Positions 44,101-55,200 of a DNA stretch of 64,000 bases are shown in pieces. The stretch comes from Zygnema circumcarinatum (Eukaryota > Streptophyta > Zygnematophyceae > Zygnematales > Zygnemataceae). The notes under the pieces were generated by a model that worked only from the letters and a program-made list of their open reading frames with translations, was not told the origin of the DNA and did not search any database. The stretch spans positions 890,757 to 954,756 of the forward strand of contig CM074811.1 of assembly GCA_037447605.1 (NCBI GenBank). The letters are read 5' to 3'. The position numbers were made by a program, and so were the translations under genes. The stretch's first letter is position 1, and each line of letters opens with the position of its first letter.

Positions 44101-47100
44101 ACGGTTTCTATGATGCTGGTCGCCTTCTACCATTCAAAACGTTGGAGGAATTTGAAAAAGAGGAGATAGTTCTTGAGAAACGAGAAGTCATTGTTGTTGA
44201 CAGGTGAGCCAGGAAACCTTGCTTGTACTCATTATTGTTGTTTTAAGGTTTTTCGCCTGACGTGAGAAGAGAAAAGCAATGAAGCAAATGAAACGGACTT
44301 GTCTTTGTCTTGTAATATGTTCGTTGAGATGCTTGTTTTGTCTTAATTGCATTGGAGTGTAAGCTCCATGCTCAGCATAAGGGTGGTGGCCTTAGATCCT
44401 GTGCAGGTGCTTTTTATTGTGGTATGGAATCTGGCGTTTCATGAGAATGTTTCCAGGTATTTGGCTATGCAAATAGGGGTCGGCATACTAGCCAACTAGA
44501 AATAGAAAGTGCCTTGAAATCCTTTCGGTTGTCTGTCGATGGTTGGTTAATCGCATTGAAAATTGACAAGCCTTGAAGTGAACGAGCTCCCATATTGTTA
44601 ACATAGTACCGTCCCTCGCCATACTGTCACAGACGAAAGGTCGTACTAAAACTGTATACAAGGGCGCTTAAACTTCTGTTGCAGATCTCGAGATGAGGAC
44701 CTTGACATAATTACATCCTCAGCGATGCATCTTTTGCGTGGAGGTCAACGTAAGGGCACAGGTGACCAGACTATGGATGTCAAACAACGAGCTATGATGC
44801 TTTCACTGTTTGTTTCTGAATGTTTTGGAGGCAGCGACAAAAGCCTCAATACGACATGCGCCCGTTTGGCTGCACTTGGAAGAGCCCCGAGGGAAACGTA
44901 TGCTACAAATGAAAAAAAGGTTGCCTCCTCGCTGAAGGTCCTTCCTGGGTGTACTTGCGGAGCTACTATGAAAGATTTTATTCCAAGAATGTTTACTGCA
45001 GGGCGTGGGCCCGGTGTACAACGCAATTTGAAGGACCTCTGTGAACAAACTTTAAGAATGTTGAAGGCGCAGTTTGGTTCGAACGTGATCCCAATTGGTG
45101 CTTTACCCTATGGGATTTGCAGGCACCGAGCCATCTTATTCAAGGTAGCTCTCCTTTGAATATTTCTCTATTCACATGCATCCAGCTTTTTATGCCAGTG
45201 CCATAAGAAACATACCTTAGTCAAATCCTAGTATCAAGTTACGGGAGGACGAATGCCATAAGTTGTCAGTTGTCTCATTGTTTTCAACTCAGAAGTCCGC
45301 TTGCGCCGCTTGCGGACTGCTTCAGATGTAACTATCTAGTCTGCGGTATTTGTCCACAGAGTAGACGCCGAGGAGACAGTTCCGGCTTATTTGGTTCGGA
45401 GATCCTTGCTGGCCAAAATCATCTTGAACTTACTGTTTCTCTTCTGTTTCTTGCAGTATTTGTGTGATCGAGCCGAACCCGTGATTCCATGTGAGTTGGT
45501 ACGAGGCTACTTGGAAAATGAGCCACACGCTTGGAATGTAGTTTTGGCAGATACTCCATCTGGCAGTGTTCGGTACATTGTGGATGCCTGCACTCCGCTT
45601 GACATGGAGCGAGAAGACGATCCGGCTTGCATGGCAAGGTAAGTGTGTTGGCAGCTATTCTGCTTGCTGAAGCTATGTGTAGGTCTGGTCATAGACTTAC
45701 ACAATGAAGCACTCTGTGTTTTTCGTCAAGTCTCTCTCTTTCAGTCGTAGTATTTCATCATCAAAACCATGTTCGTAAAGTTCGTATCCATCATAGGCAG
45801 TACTATTGACATGCCTGAGCTGAACATATGGAGAGCTTGTGTGGTAATGGTGCAGACATCTCCCTCTGAGGAGTATCAACTTGCCGCGGTATGTTGCTGA
45901 AGGGTTTTCAGACGGCCATTTCCCTGTCCCAGTCATGCATGAGGAGATTGGGAGAGGGGCATCTGGAGCAGTGGTGTATCGGTGCTCTATAGGCGATTTT
46001 ACTCTAGCAGCGAAGGCAAGTGATCCAACAAGGGCCCTTAAACTAGGAGGTTTATCACTTTGAACGTGGCCTGTCTCGGCTCAAAGGGATGTTCAATTCG
46101 GCAGTGGTCTGATGAGAGTCTGTCTGTAGGGATTTGCAAACGCTTGAAGTCAAGACATTTGGAGGAGTTATTGCATTAAGCATGGCATTCAGACTAGCAA
46201 ATGCATTTCCAGGACAGAGGTAGATTAAGATGAGGTCATTAGGAAGGCATCTGCAATGAAGGGCTTAACTCTTCCGCTAAGGGAAAAGTTAATGATACTT
46301 TCTCTGTCCGGAACACCCTGTCTTTTGTCGTCGTGGGGGCGTGCTGTACGTCTTGACTTCTGTCATTTGTTATGTGTATCCATGCCCAACTTTGATTGCC
46401 AACACTTTTGTGCATGCAAATAACAGTGTCTACCGGCTGCAGGTGACACATTTAAGTCCTACTGAGGCTCAGCGAGGGGGTTGGGCTGCCCCATTATATG
46501 AAGTCCGCATGCTTCGCAGTCTTCCGCGCCATTCATCTTTAATGAAATTCTATGGCCATTCTTTGGCAATTATTCCTGCGAAACCACCTGTGGCGGGGAA
46601 TGTTGCCCAAGAATTGACAGTTTTTACCGAGTATGTTCCAGGGGGTTCATTGGAGGTGCGCGTTTCTGAAGCCACTTTTTGGGACTGATTTAATGCTTGT
46701 TGTTGCCATATTTACCTATTGTTCCTGGTCTGCATGCATGTTTTTGTATTGTAAAGAGTCTTCACTAGCTGTTGTTGGTCACTATTTAGGGTAGGCTCGC
46801 AGAACTGGATTTGCGCAGGAGCTCGTTAGTTAAGGAACAGGTATCCAAAGCTTAACCTGTGTTATTTTGGAGCATTTTAGAATGTAGAGCTTATCCTACA
46901 TTGTTTCTCTGACCCGGACTTGCTTATTTCACAGTACAAGTGTACCTCTATTCATGTACTGAGTATCTGCTTTCCGAAATCGGATCTTACTGCCTTTCAC
47001 GTTGTTTGCCTAATACAATCCCAATGCTGTAAACTGCAGGGCTTGCTATTCCGTGAAAAGGAGGCCGGTCTTCAGGCCCTTCCTCTGCCTCTGGCAGTGC

Positions 47101-48769
47101 ATGTGGCTAGAGAAGTGGCCCAGGGACTAGTGGTTCTTCACCAGCAGGACATCATACATCGAGATATCAAGAGCAGCAATATTCTGGTGGACTGGTGGGA
47201 AGGTGATAATCAGCCACCAGTGAAGATATGCGACTTCAGCAGCGCGATATCGGCCTTTGCATCCCGCCAACATACCTGCGGAGTGATTGCTTTGGGAGCC
47301 CCTCCAGCAGATCAATGCGTTGGAACTCCTCGTTGGATGGCCCCGGAGGTGGTCCGATCTTCGTATAGTGTCTATCGATATGGAATGGTAAGCTATTTAT
47401 GTGCACTGAAGAAGAGGAAGAAAAAGAAAAGAAAGTAAAGACAGGAGGAGAATGTTCCTACAGCTCGTGTCATGCTTGCCAAAAACACGTGTTATCTGTG
47501 AATCTGCATTCAAGACCATTTTAGAGCTGCCCGTTTTTTTAGTCTCGAAGTTGTTTAATCGTCCTATCCTTGTTCTAACGGAAGAATTCCTGATATAGTT
47601 CCTCAAGAATTGTGCTTTGTCGCAAGGTAATTGCCACAGCATTGATGTTTTAGAGGAACCCTTTTAGTGCTGTGTCTAGGCCTACTTGGCGGCTGACATG
47701 GTATTGTGAGATTTTGGGGGGGCTTGAAATTCCAACAGGAAGCGGACATCTGGTCTTTTGGCTGCGTACTTTTGGAACTTCTTACTTTAGAGCCTCCTTA
47801 TGCGTATTTTTCAGATCAGGAGTTGTTTGCGCGCATTCAGGTGGGCTCCCTCTGGTTTCCTCCCGCTTTTTTGGAATTTGAGGGGAAACCTCTGCTGTGT
47901 TCAATGATGTCTAGAATGCTTTTATCACTTGTAGCAGGATTTACGTTTAGGCATGGTTCTCCAATGTCCTGAATTGCAGAAAGTTGTCTGGGAAGGAACG
48001 TGTGTAGGAGATAATTGATGAATAAATGTTGGTGCTATTTGGTTCGGGATGCGTTCGTCGGACGCTCCTCCTTCCTTCTCTCTCCGCTGCTCTCCACTCT
48101 TGCTCTCGCTCGTTCTCTCTCTCACTCCCCCTTCACCTTCGTCTCCCTTCTCCCTCTCCCTCTCCCGCTCCCTCCCCTATCCCATTATCTCATCCATGCC
48201 AGTTTCCTGTTGTGATGCAGATGGCTGCCCCCCCCCGTCTGCCTCCTCACCTGAAGCAGCTCCTTTCCTCCCCCCACTGCTCTGCCAATGAAACCCATGT
48301 CTCAAAAGAGACCCAAGTCCTTCAGGCCCTTCTGAAAATCTTTATGCAGTGCACGGAGATCAACCCCAAGGATAGACCCACAGCAGAGGCAGTAGCGAAG
48401 GAACTTTCAGTATGTGCCGAAATTCTCTCTCCTCCCTCCTACAGCAGTGAGAGCGACGCAAGCGAAGTGATCGATTCTGAAGTCACCAGTGAAGAAGTGG
48501 AGTCCCAAACAGTGGCGAAGGCTGCTGCTGAGGTGGTGGGTGTGGGAGACGTTAGCTCGGAGAGCCTAAGGAACTCCTCCCGCTCCCTCCCGATCTCTAG
48601 CTCTCCCCTACCAAAGGGCGAGTCTGCTTCCGGCTTCAAGCTCTCTCTTGTAGTGTGTCCCGGCCGACCCCCTTTGAGTGAAGGAGGGGAGGAGGGAGTG
48701 GAAGCCGTGGATAGCTCTCAGACGGCCCTTCCTGAGGATCATCCCTCGGAAGATCAGGATTTGTCGTAG
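41141..48769 (+). CDS. LRR / EDR1-domain / Raf-like protein kinase (At1g04210 type)
   Basis: Thirteen exons: 41141-41602, 41868-42094, 42462-42726, 42953-43103, 43341-43670, 43951-44203, 44685-45144, 45457-45638, 45856-46015, 46443-46655, 47040-47387, 47739-47840, 48221-48769, giving 1233 residues. An acidic N-terminus is followed by leucine-rich repeats at about 125-345 (LPPEIASLSSLEELDLSFNS). An EDR1-type domain lies at about 565-776 (FVSECFGGSD, YGICRHRAILFKYLCDR, CELVRGYLENEPHAWN, VDAC). The kinase domain starts at about 805: Gly loop IGRGASGAVV, Lys830, HRD 941-943, DFS 966-968 in place of DFG, GTPRWMAPE and DIWSFGC. The same layout is seen in Arabidopsis At1g04210. The C-terminal 150 residues are Ser/Glu-rich. 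Intron 46016-46442 uses a GC donor. The ATG was chosen as first in frame after the purine run. Confidence 0.93.
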
Positions 48770-49670
48770 CCAGTAGGTTGATGATCACATCACAAGGATG
48801 AGGAAGAGAGAGAGAAGCAGAGAAGAGACAGAGACAGAGACTGAGTCAGAGAGAGAGAGAGAGCGAGAGAAGTGATTGAAAGAAGGGAAGAGAGTGGGAG
48901 AACTTGTAGCGATTAATTTGGCATTCCAGAATCATACGCAGGATGTAAAGACTATGTAGTGCTACCAAGGTTTTTTCGTTCAGTTTGTGTCTTTTTTTAC
49001 TTTCCCTTCTCCTTTTTTTCCCGTCACCCCCCCCCCCCCCCCCCNNNNNNNNNNCCCCCCCCCCCCCCCCCCCCCCCCCGTTTCCGAAGTCGGCTCAGAA
49101 GTCTTTATGTTGAACATTCTTCATGGCCGTAGCAGCATATTGGGGCATTTTCATTCTTTAAAATGAGAAAGGAGCCATTCATTGTTCACACGTCGTTCGG
49201 TGAGTGTAAATTGTCTGATGGCTCTTGGCAGCGTAGGGAAGTTCAAACGAAGCCAAATTTAACCTTTAGTTACATTTTGCATGATAGTACGATGTGAAGT
49301 GTTCTTTTATAGTATATTTTATTCAAGTGCTTATGGTTTGGACCTCGGCCCTCGTTACGACACTACTACATTGCATGCTAACAAGGATTGGACGGTTTCA
49401 CATTATTCTTGACTAGAACAAGCCTTGCAGAGAGACGAGCAATCATCTAAAGGGTAAGAAAAATAACACATCAAACCAACGCAGACCAGACAACCTTTAT
49501 CACTCATGCGGATGAAAATTCGAGAATTTTGAATTCATTCAGCTGACATGTTGCTTACAGCGAATTTGTGGCGCCAAAGTGCCACATAGGCCAAAATCAT
49601 ACTGACATTACAAATTGCACTGTTGACTGAGATACATCTACATTTCTAAGTACTTTAAAAAATCCATGCT
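48770..49670. other. 3' flank of the kinase with a poly-C gap
   Basis: GAGA-rich 3' region at 48800-48900, a TGTAA word at about 48944, then a poly-C run broken by ten N at 49045-49054. The rest to 49670 has no coding signal I can support. Confidence 0.6.
49027..49079. repeat. poly-C homopolymer with assembly gap
   Basis: About 18 C, then ten N (49045-49054), then about 25 C. The true length is unknown; this looks like a sequencing or assembly limit, not biology. Confidence 0.95.
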
Positions 49671-49769
49671 TCATGCAGCGCAACAGCATCCCTCCATCTC
49701 TTCAAAAGGATCAGTTGCAGGGCCAAACTGAAAGGTCCATCCTCCGTTGTAGCTGAAGTACACGGATTT
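49671..49769 (-). CDS. candidate terminal exon, unknown protein
   Basis: On the minus strand a CAG acceptor at 49772-49770 is followed by a 33-codon frame: KSVYFSYNGGWTFQFGP, then ATDPFEEMEGCCCAA and TGA. The aromatic-rich, phase-0 exon looks protein-like, and the Cys-rich tail is odd. A second exon-like minus frame lies at about 50060-49915 (SPILSDELPFWLDVDEALENW), but I found no clean donor joining the two. I do not recognise the family. Confidence 0.3.
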   Translation of the reverse strand, partial: KSVYFSYNGGWTFQFGPATDPFEEMEGCCCAA

Positions 49770-50278
49770 CTGAAAATGTGACTACATCATAAATGCACGT
49801 GAACTGAACTGCCCGATTCACCTGCAATTCCATCAACGATAGCCATCTGCTTCAGTTATTAAGTGATAGATCATCAGAGTGAAGCCTGTGCTAAACGAAG
49901 AAATCTAGCTGATCAGCTAATATGCGTAAGGATTCCTTTCAAATGCCAGTTCTCAAGCGCTTCGTCAACATCGAGCCAAAAGGGAAGCTCGTCACTCAAG
50001 ATAGGACTGGATGCAGAGCCACGAGACGATTTTACATCCTCTTTAATCAATGAGGTTCAACATTAAGACATTTTTCAGTTTAATCTGTTAGAATGATCGC
50101 CTCATTAAGCCTGCAAGAGCTGTAGGAGCACCACTACTAAGCTCATCAGCGTAGCTCCACAGCTTTCCACAATTTATGAAGACATGGCAGGCAGAGAGTA
50201 AAACTGAGAAGCCACTCCCTGCCCGCAGAGAGTGTCCTTTTTATTTTATTTGTCTCAATACGGTAGCGAATACAACTT

Positions 50279-50708
50279 TTACAAGACATGTTCTTTAGGA
50301 ATATAGGACAGCGGCGAGGAACGCTGCAAGTTCACCTCACAAAGATTATGCCCAAGGCCGAAAAAGCAACACAGCATGTACATAGAAAGGGAAGAAGGCA
50401 AGAATGGCAGGTATTCGCCATACCGATGTGCGTTAGGGTTCACGAAGGGAGACTTCTGCGCTTCCTTAGCTGCAAAAACCAAACGAAAAATGACACATGT
50501 GAGGAACCCTCACAGGAATCGCAAGAAAAAAGAGGGCGTAATCACCGCGACCTCTTGCAACAACCTCCTGAAGGAATGTCGGCTTACGATCGAGTCCGAG
50601 AGAGAGCTTCGCCACGACTCCCAGCGTGACAGCGAAACCCACAACAAAGGGCCAGTTCCTCCTCGCTTCAGAGAGCGCCACCTGGCTGAGAGGCCTTCCG
50701 ATCGGCAT
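50279..50708 (-). CDS. mitochondrial ATP synthase 6-kDa subunit homologue
   Basis: Two minus-strand exons, 50708-50588 and 50469-50279, joined in phase by a 118-bp intron (GTAAGC...TTGCAG). The core, SEARRNWPFVVGFAVTLGVV then AKLSLGLDPKEAQKSPFV, matches the plant 6-kDa subunit of the mitochondrial F0 ATP synthase (one membrane helix, then a GLTEEDAKNSPFV-like tail). That protein is about 55 residues; this model gives 103, with a C-terminal extension after NPNAHR. GTATGG right after HR could be a donor that would remove the extension in favour of a short last exon. An upstream ATG at 50822 exists, but the family has a short N-terminus. Confidence 0.65.
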
Positions 50709-51099
50709 GGCTGCACAGGGCAGGCGGCAACTCCCTCCTCTTCCCTCTCCAATTTTAGGGTTGGCGCTCGGCAGAATGCAGGAGACGGAGCAACAGCCGA
50801 CAGCTGGGAGGGACCAAGGCACTAAAAAGGGCCATAGGGAGACATCATCCAGTCACGACATGCCATGTGTACAATAAGTACACGTGGTGGACCGTCATTG
50901 GATAATGTTGAAGTATGGCTCGCTTGCAGCTCTGCGACGCTTCCATGTGAGATAGTTGCATAACGCGTGTCTGAATTTGGGTGCTTTGAGAGGTTCTATT
51001 TGGTTCAACTTTGCTGATGCAATTGGACGGTTTACATTCAACTGTTGCAACGCAGTTGAATGAGTTCGTTTAGGAGTTTGCAAATTTGCACAGCTCGGA

Positions 51100-51350
51100 C
51101 CATTGGGTCGGCAACCATTGCCATCCAATCAATGGTTGCGACCATTGCCAATGGTTAGTCCGAATCCAATGGTTCGGAACCATTGGCGATGGTTGCTCGG
51201 GTGGCGGATCAATGGTTCGCAATTGGCAGTGGTTGGCTGGGCAGGGATCAATGATTCTGACCTTTGGCAATGGTTCTATGGGCCGGGAATCAATCGACCA
51301 TTGGCAATGGTTGGCTGGCTCGCGATCTAGTGGTTTTTTCTTCAATGGTT
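51100..51350. repeat. degenerate repeats built on a CCATTGGCAATGG palindrome
   Basis: About five diverged units of 40-55 bp, each with AATGGTT and a self-complementary ACCATTGGCAATGGT-like core, alternating with GGATCAATGGTTC and GGCTGGC. Cores are visible near 51130-51145, 51179-51193, 51260-51275 and 51296-51311. Each core can form a short hairpin. Confidence 0.7.
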
Positions 51351-51440
51351 GATCTTATGGTCCGACCTTTGCAGCTTCCCCAACGGTCCTAGCCATGCGC
51401 GAGGTCAAGGCCGATCCATTAATTCTTTCGCCATCCCTAG

Positions 51441-51490
51441 GCCATGTGGCGGTTGTTGTTGTCCATGCCCATGCGTGAGACCAATGCCAA
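51441..51490 (+). repeat. dispersed retroelement 3'-tail repeat, copy 5 (partial)
   Basis: GTTGTTGTCCATG followed by CCATGCGTGAGACCAATGCC, diverged from the copy at 51685-51755 and in the same orientation. Confidence 0.5.
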
Positions 51491-51684
51491 ATCCATTACT
51501 AATAGGACTCCGACAACACGCTTCGAAGTGTCCAGTATTTCGAAAGAGTATTTCCAATATCACTTTTGCCAACTATTCCTTACGAATCATGTACTGATTT
51601 CGAACTTCATATTTTGACAAGATCAAGATTGACAAGACAGTATCATAAGATGACAACATGACATGACATTCCGAGTTTGCGGCC

Positions 51685-51755
51685 TCGTGGTTCCCCATGA
51701 TGATGTTGTCAATGTACATTTGATGGCATCATCGCCATCGTGAGATCAATGCCAC
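51685..51755 (+). repeat. dispersed retroelement 3'-tail repeat, copy 6
   Basis: It starts CGTGGTTCCCCATGATGATG and contains AATGTACATTTGATGGC, then ATCGCCATCGTGAGATCAATG. It is the copy closest to a consensus joining 1160-1230 with the retrotransposon end at 6871-6909. Confidence 0.65.
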
Positions 51756-52206
51756 TTCCATCCCCATTCCGCATACATACATACATAACATACATACATC
51801 CGTACACAGGCCGTACGGTGCATAAGGCACGCTCCTGGCTTTTGAGGAGAGCCAGGCCCCTCGAGCCAAGCTCGGCGGCTTCAAGCTTGAGTCTAAGCCT
51901 GAGCCTGGCAGCTGGCAGGGGAGGGAGGCCGCACAGGGAAACCGTGGGAGGGCCTGGCGCACTGTATCTTGCAGCTTGTATTTGTGTTTTAAAGGAAGAG
52001 GTGAATCTGTGACGGAGGCAAAGGCATACGCCGAAAAAGTTGGGCGCATTGGTTTTCAGGAAGCTGTAATTTTCATCGTTCTTGAATGCGGCGGAATAAG
52101 CTGTTGGTGTGTTGATCTTACTCCGGGGCATCAGCTGCAGCTTTTGTTGCAGTATTTCGTCCGGTAAATGATTGCACGTTTAAAGTCTTCATTTGAGCCC
52201 GGAAAA

Positions 52207-55200
52207 ATGTCGGAAGTGTATGGCGGCGTGCCATCGTCGGAGGTAGCGCCTGAAGAAAGTGGTCCTCCAGGAGGCTACCTTGGACAATCAGTCATACCGC
52301 TGGTCAACAAGCTTCAAGACATTTTTGCTCAGCTCGGAACCACTTCCACCATTGACCTTCCGCAGGTCGCTGTTGTTGGAAGCCAAAGCAGCGGCAAGTC
52401 TAGTGTCTTGGAAGCGCTTGTCGGGCGGGACTTTCTTCCAAGAGGTTCTGATATTGTCACTCGGCGGCCATTAGTTCTTCAGCTGCTGCAGACTGCCAAG
52501 AAGGGAGATGCAGGGAAGGGGGAAATGGAGTGGGGAGAGTTTCTCCATCTTCCGGGGAAGCGCTTCCCAGACTTTGCTGCCATTCGTGAAGAGATTCAGG
52601 TGCGTTCGGGATTTCAAGCCTTTTTTTTTTTTTGCCCCTGGACACCCGCGAGGAAGGGCAGTCGTTGCTTCTTCTCTGCAGCATCCTGCGCGAACGTATT
52701 TATGCAGCTTATTTGTCAGGCACATCTAAGTAGACTTTTCGCTTGTTGGCTTTGCTATAGTTGTGCGTGACATATTCTGTACAACTCTCTGACTGATCTC
52801 AATCATGGCCTCTCCAGGCAGAGACGGACCGCGAGACAGGACATAACAAAGGCATTTCTGAGAAACAAATTCGGCTCAAAATATATTCACCTTATGTGCT
52901 CAATATTACGTTGGTGGATCTTCCTGGCATTACTAAAGTACCTGTAGGAGACCAGCCTAGTGACATTGAAGCTCGTGTGAGGACTATGATTTTGTCCTAC
53001 ATTAAGCACGAGACATGCATAATTCTAGCGGTTTCTCCAGCAAACGCGGACTTGGCGAATTCAGATGCCCTCCAAATGGCAAGAATGGCCGATCCGGATG
53101 GTTAGTGCCATTGAATCACCGAATATTTGGATGTGCTGCTTGTTTTTTTTTCTTTTTGAAAAATCCTTAAAGCCTTTAAGTATTTACTTTTCTGCAAGGA
53201 GTTGGAGCTTTGTAAGTCCTCAACGATCAAAAGGCAGCTGTGACTAACTGTCCGAAACGCTTTTCTGTACAGGTTCACGCACTATTGGCGTCATTACAAA
53301 GGTATGTAGAAGTGCACCTGGAAAACATTAACTGAGACAATTTGTTCATGGTTTCTCTTTACTTGCCGCAGGTTGTGCTCAGGCGGAAAGTGAAGAATCC
53401 GTTCGTCACAGAAGTTTCGCTGTTAAAATAGATTGAATTGGGAGCGTTTTTTACTGAATCTCATTGTTGTTTCACCTAATTGACACTTTTGTGTGCTGCG
53501 ACTGCAGTTGGACATTATGGACAGGGGAACTGATGCCCGCAACTTCCTCCTTGGGAATGTGATTCCTTTGCGTCTTGGATATGTTGGAGTCATCAATCGC
53601 AGTCAAGAAGTATGCTTTATCCCATCTCCAAGCCATGTTGTATTAAATGAGCTAGAGAGTAGTAGTTCCCTTGACATTTTTGAAATGGATGTTGAGAGGA
53701 TCGTTCAGTCGGATTAACTACTTTGGATGGCATGAATGCCTCTCCATCAATTGCGGAGGGAGCAATGCGGCCCCTAAAGCTCAAGCACTCAATTTTAGCA
53801 TACTTAAACCAGAATCAGGTCGTTGACTCTGTGAGTATGAGATGGTGGAAGTCCAGTCCTTAATTTTTTCTCTAACATCTCGTATTCTGGTTGAGTCCTT
53901 TCCATGGGCTTCATACTCCCACATAACTCATGAAAGAGTAGGTATTTAATTGAGTAACTTTTCGTTTTTCTCCTCAGGGGTACTTTGCTGACATCAATGA
54001 TGGATACCATCATCTTTACCGCAATTCTTTCTCCCCTCTCTCAGGGACATCTTTCTCTACTTTTTAGTGCTTTTTTTAGCAGTTTTATGTCGACAGTTGT
54101 CAGGACTAAGACTGAGTTCTGTAATTGGATTTGAGGGGCTGTAGGATATCAATGCAGGAAAAAGTGTGAAGGATGCCATGGCTTATGAAGAAGCCTTCTA
54201 TCGGGCTCGACCTGTGAGTCCATGGCCCCAGAGCTATACTTCGTTTTTGTTTTTCCGGATTGTGATTTTTTTCATTTTTGTTTGATTTGAAATGAAAATG
54301 TCATCGCCTGAAGCCTTATGATTATCGCCTTTCTGCTGCGTAGGTGTACCACAGCCTTTCAGACAAATGCGGTGTTCCACAATTGGCGAAGAAGCTTAAC
54401 TCTGTGAGCACTCGTGCTATCCTTCATTTATTTTTTGTTAAAGAACTCAGAGTTTTAGAAAAGTCGCCAGTTTGTTAATGTAATGTTCCCGTGACGTAGG
54501 AACCTGGCGGAAGAAGCTGTGGCGCCGTTGCCGTTTTTTCTTCTTATTGGGAATATGAATAGAATTGTTATCATCCTATTAAATTGAGACTGTAATTCCT
54601 CTGTATGCTCCTGCGGAGGTATGCATTGTACTGTTGGTAGACCTGTTGACACCAAAAATGCAGTTTTCTCATTCTTGATGAGTATGTTTCACCTTTTTCC
54701 TTGTCGTCTGCAGATTCTTGTGCAACACATTCGAGTGCTCCTTCCAGAGCTGAAGGCGAGGATCAATACTCAAATTGTTACCCTGCAAAAGGAATTGGCA
54801 GGCTATGGCGAAATGACAGAGAAAGTAAGACTCGTAAAACAGGCTTCTGTCGTTGCCAAGTTAGGAACGCTGGGTTAATTGCAGGGACTTCAAAGTGTGC
54901 CTCTACCATAGCCCCTTTTTCTTCTAGGCAGAAATGTATCTTTGCGAATAAAAGCAGATTTCACTGTTACTAGTGATTTTCATCTCTGATTTTGATCTTT
55001 TTTCTTTGTTTGATGTTTGCTGCTCTAGTCTGGAATGGGAGTTCTTCTGCTCAACGTCCTTACAAAGTATTCTTCAGGTGAGCAGGATGGCTTGCACAGG
55101 AAACTTTTAAGAATGCAAGATTGGATTGATTCTTAGTATACGCTCGGACTTCCATCACTGACCAGATTTGGTGATGTTTGGGATATACTAGTAAACCAAA

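Larger units (their letters stand above)
50709..52206. other. upstream spacer of the ATP synthase and dynamin genes, repeat-rich
   Basis: Contains the CCATTGGCAATGG repeat block (51100-51350), two copies of the dispersed retroelement tail and a short CATA microsatellite at 51772-51800, followed by the probable dynamin 5' leader. No gene supported in between. Confidence 0.55.

Noticed and set aside
53302-53507. Possible extra dynamin exon between the TK and LD of the G4 motif
   Set aside because: Joining 53301 directly to 53508 restores TKLD exactly, so the interval is intron.
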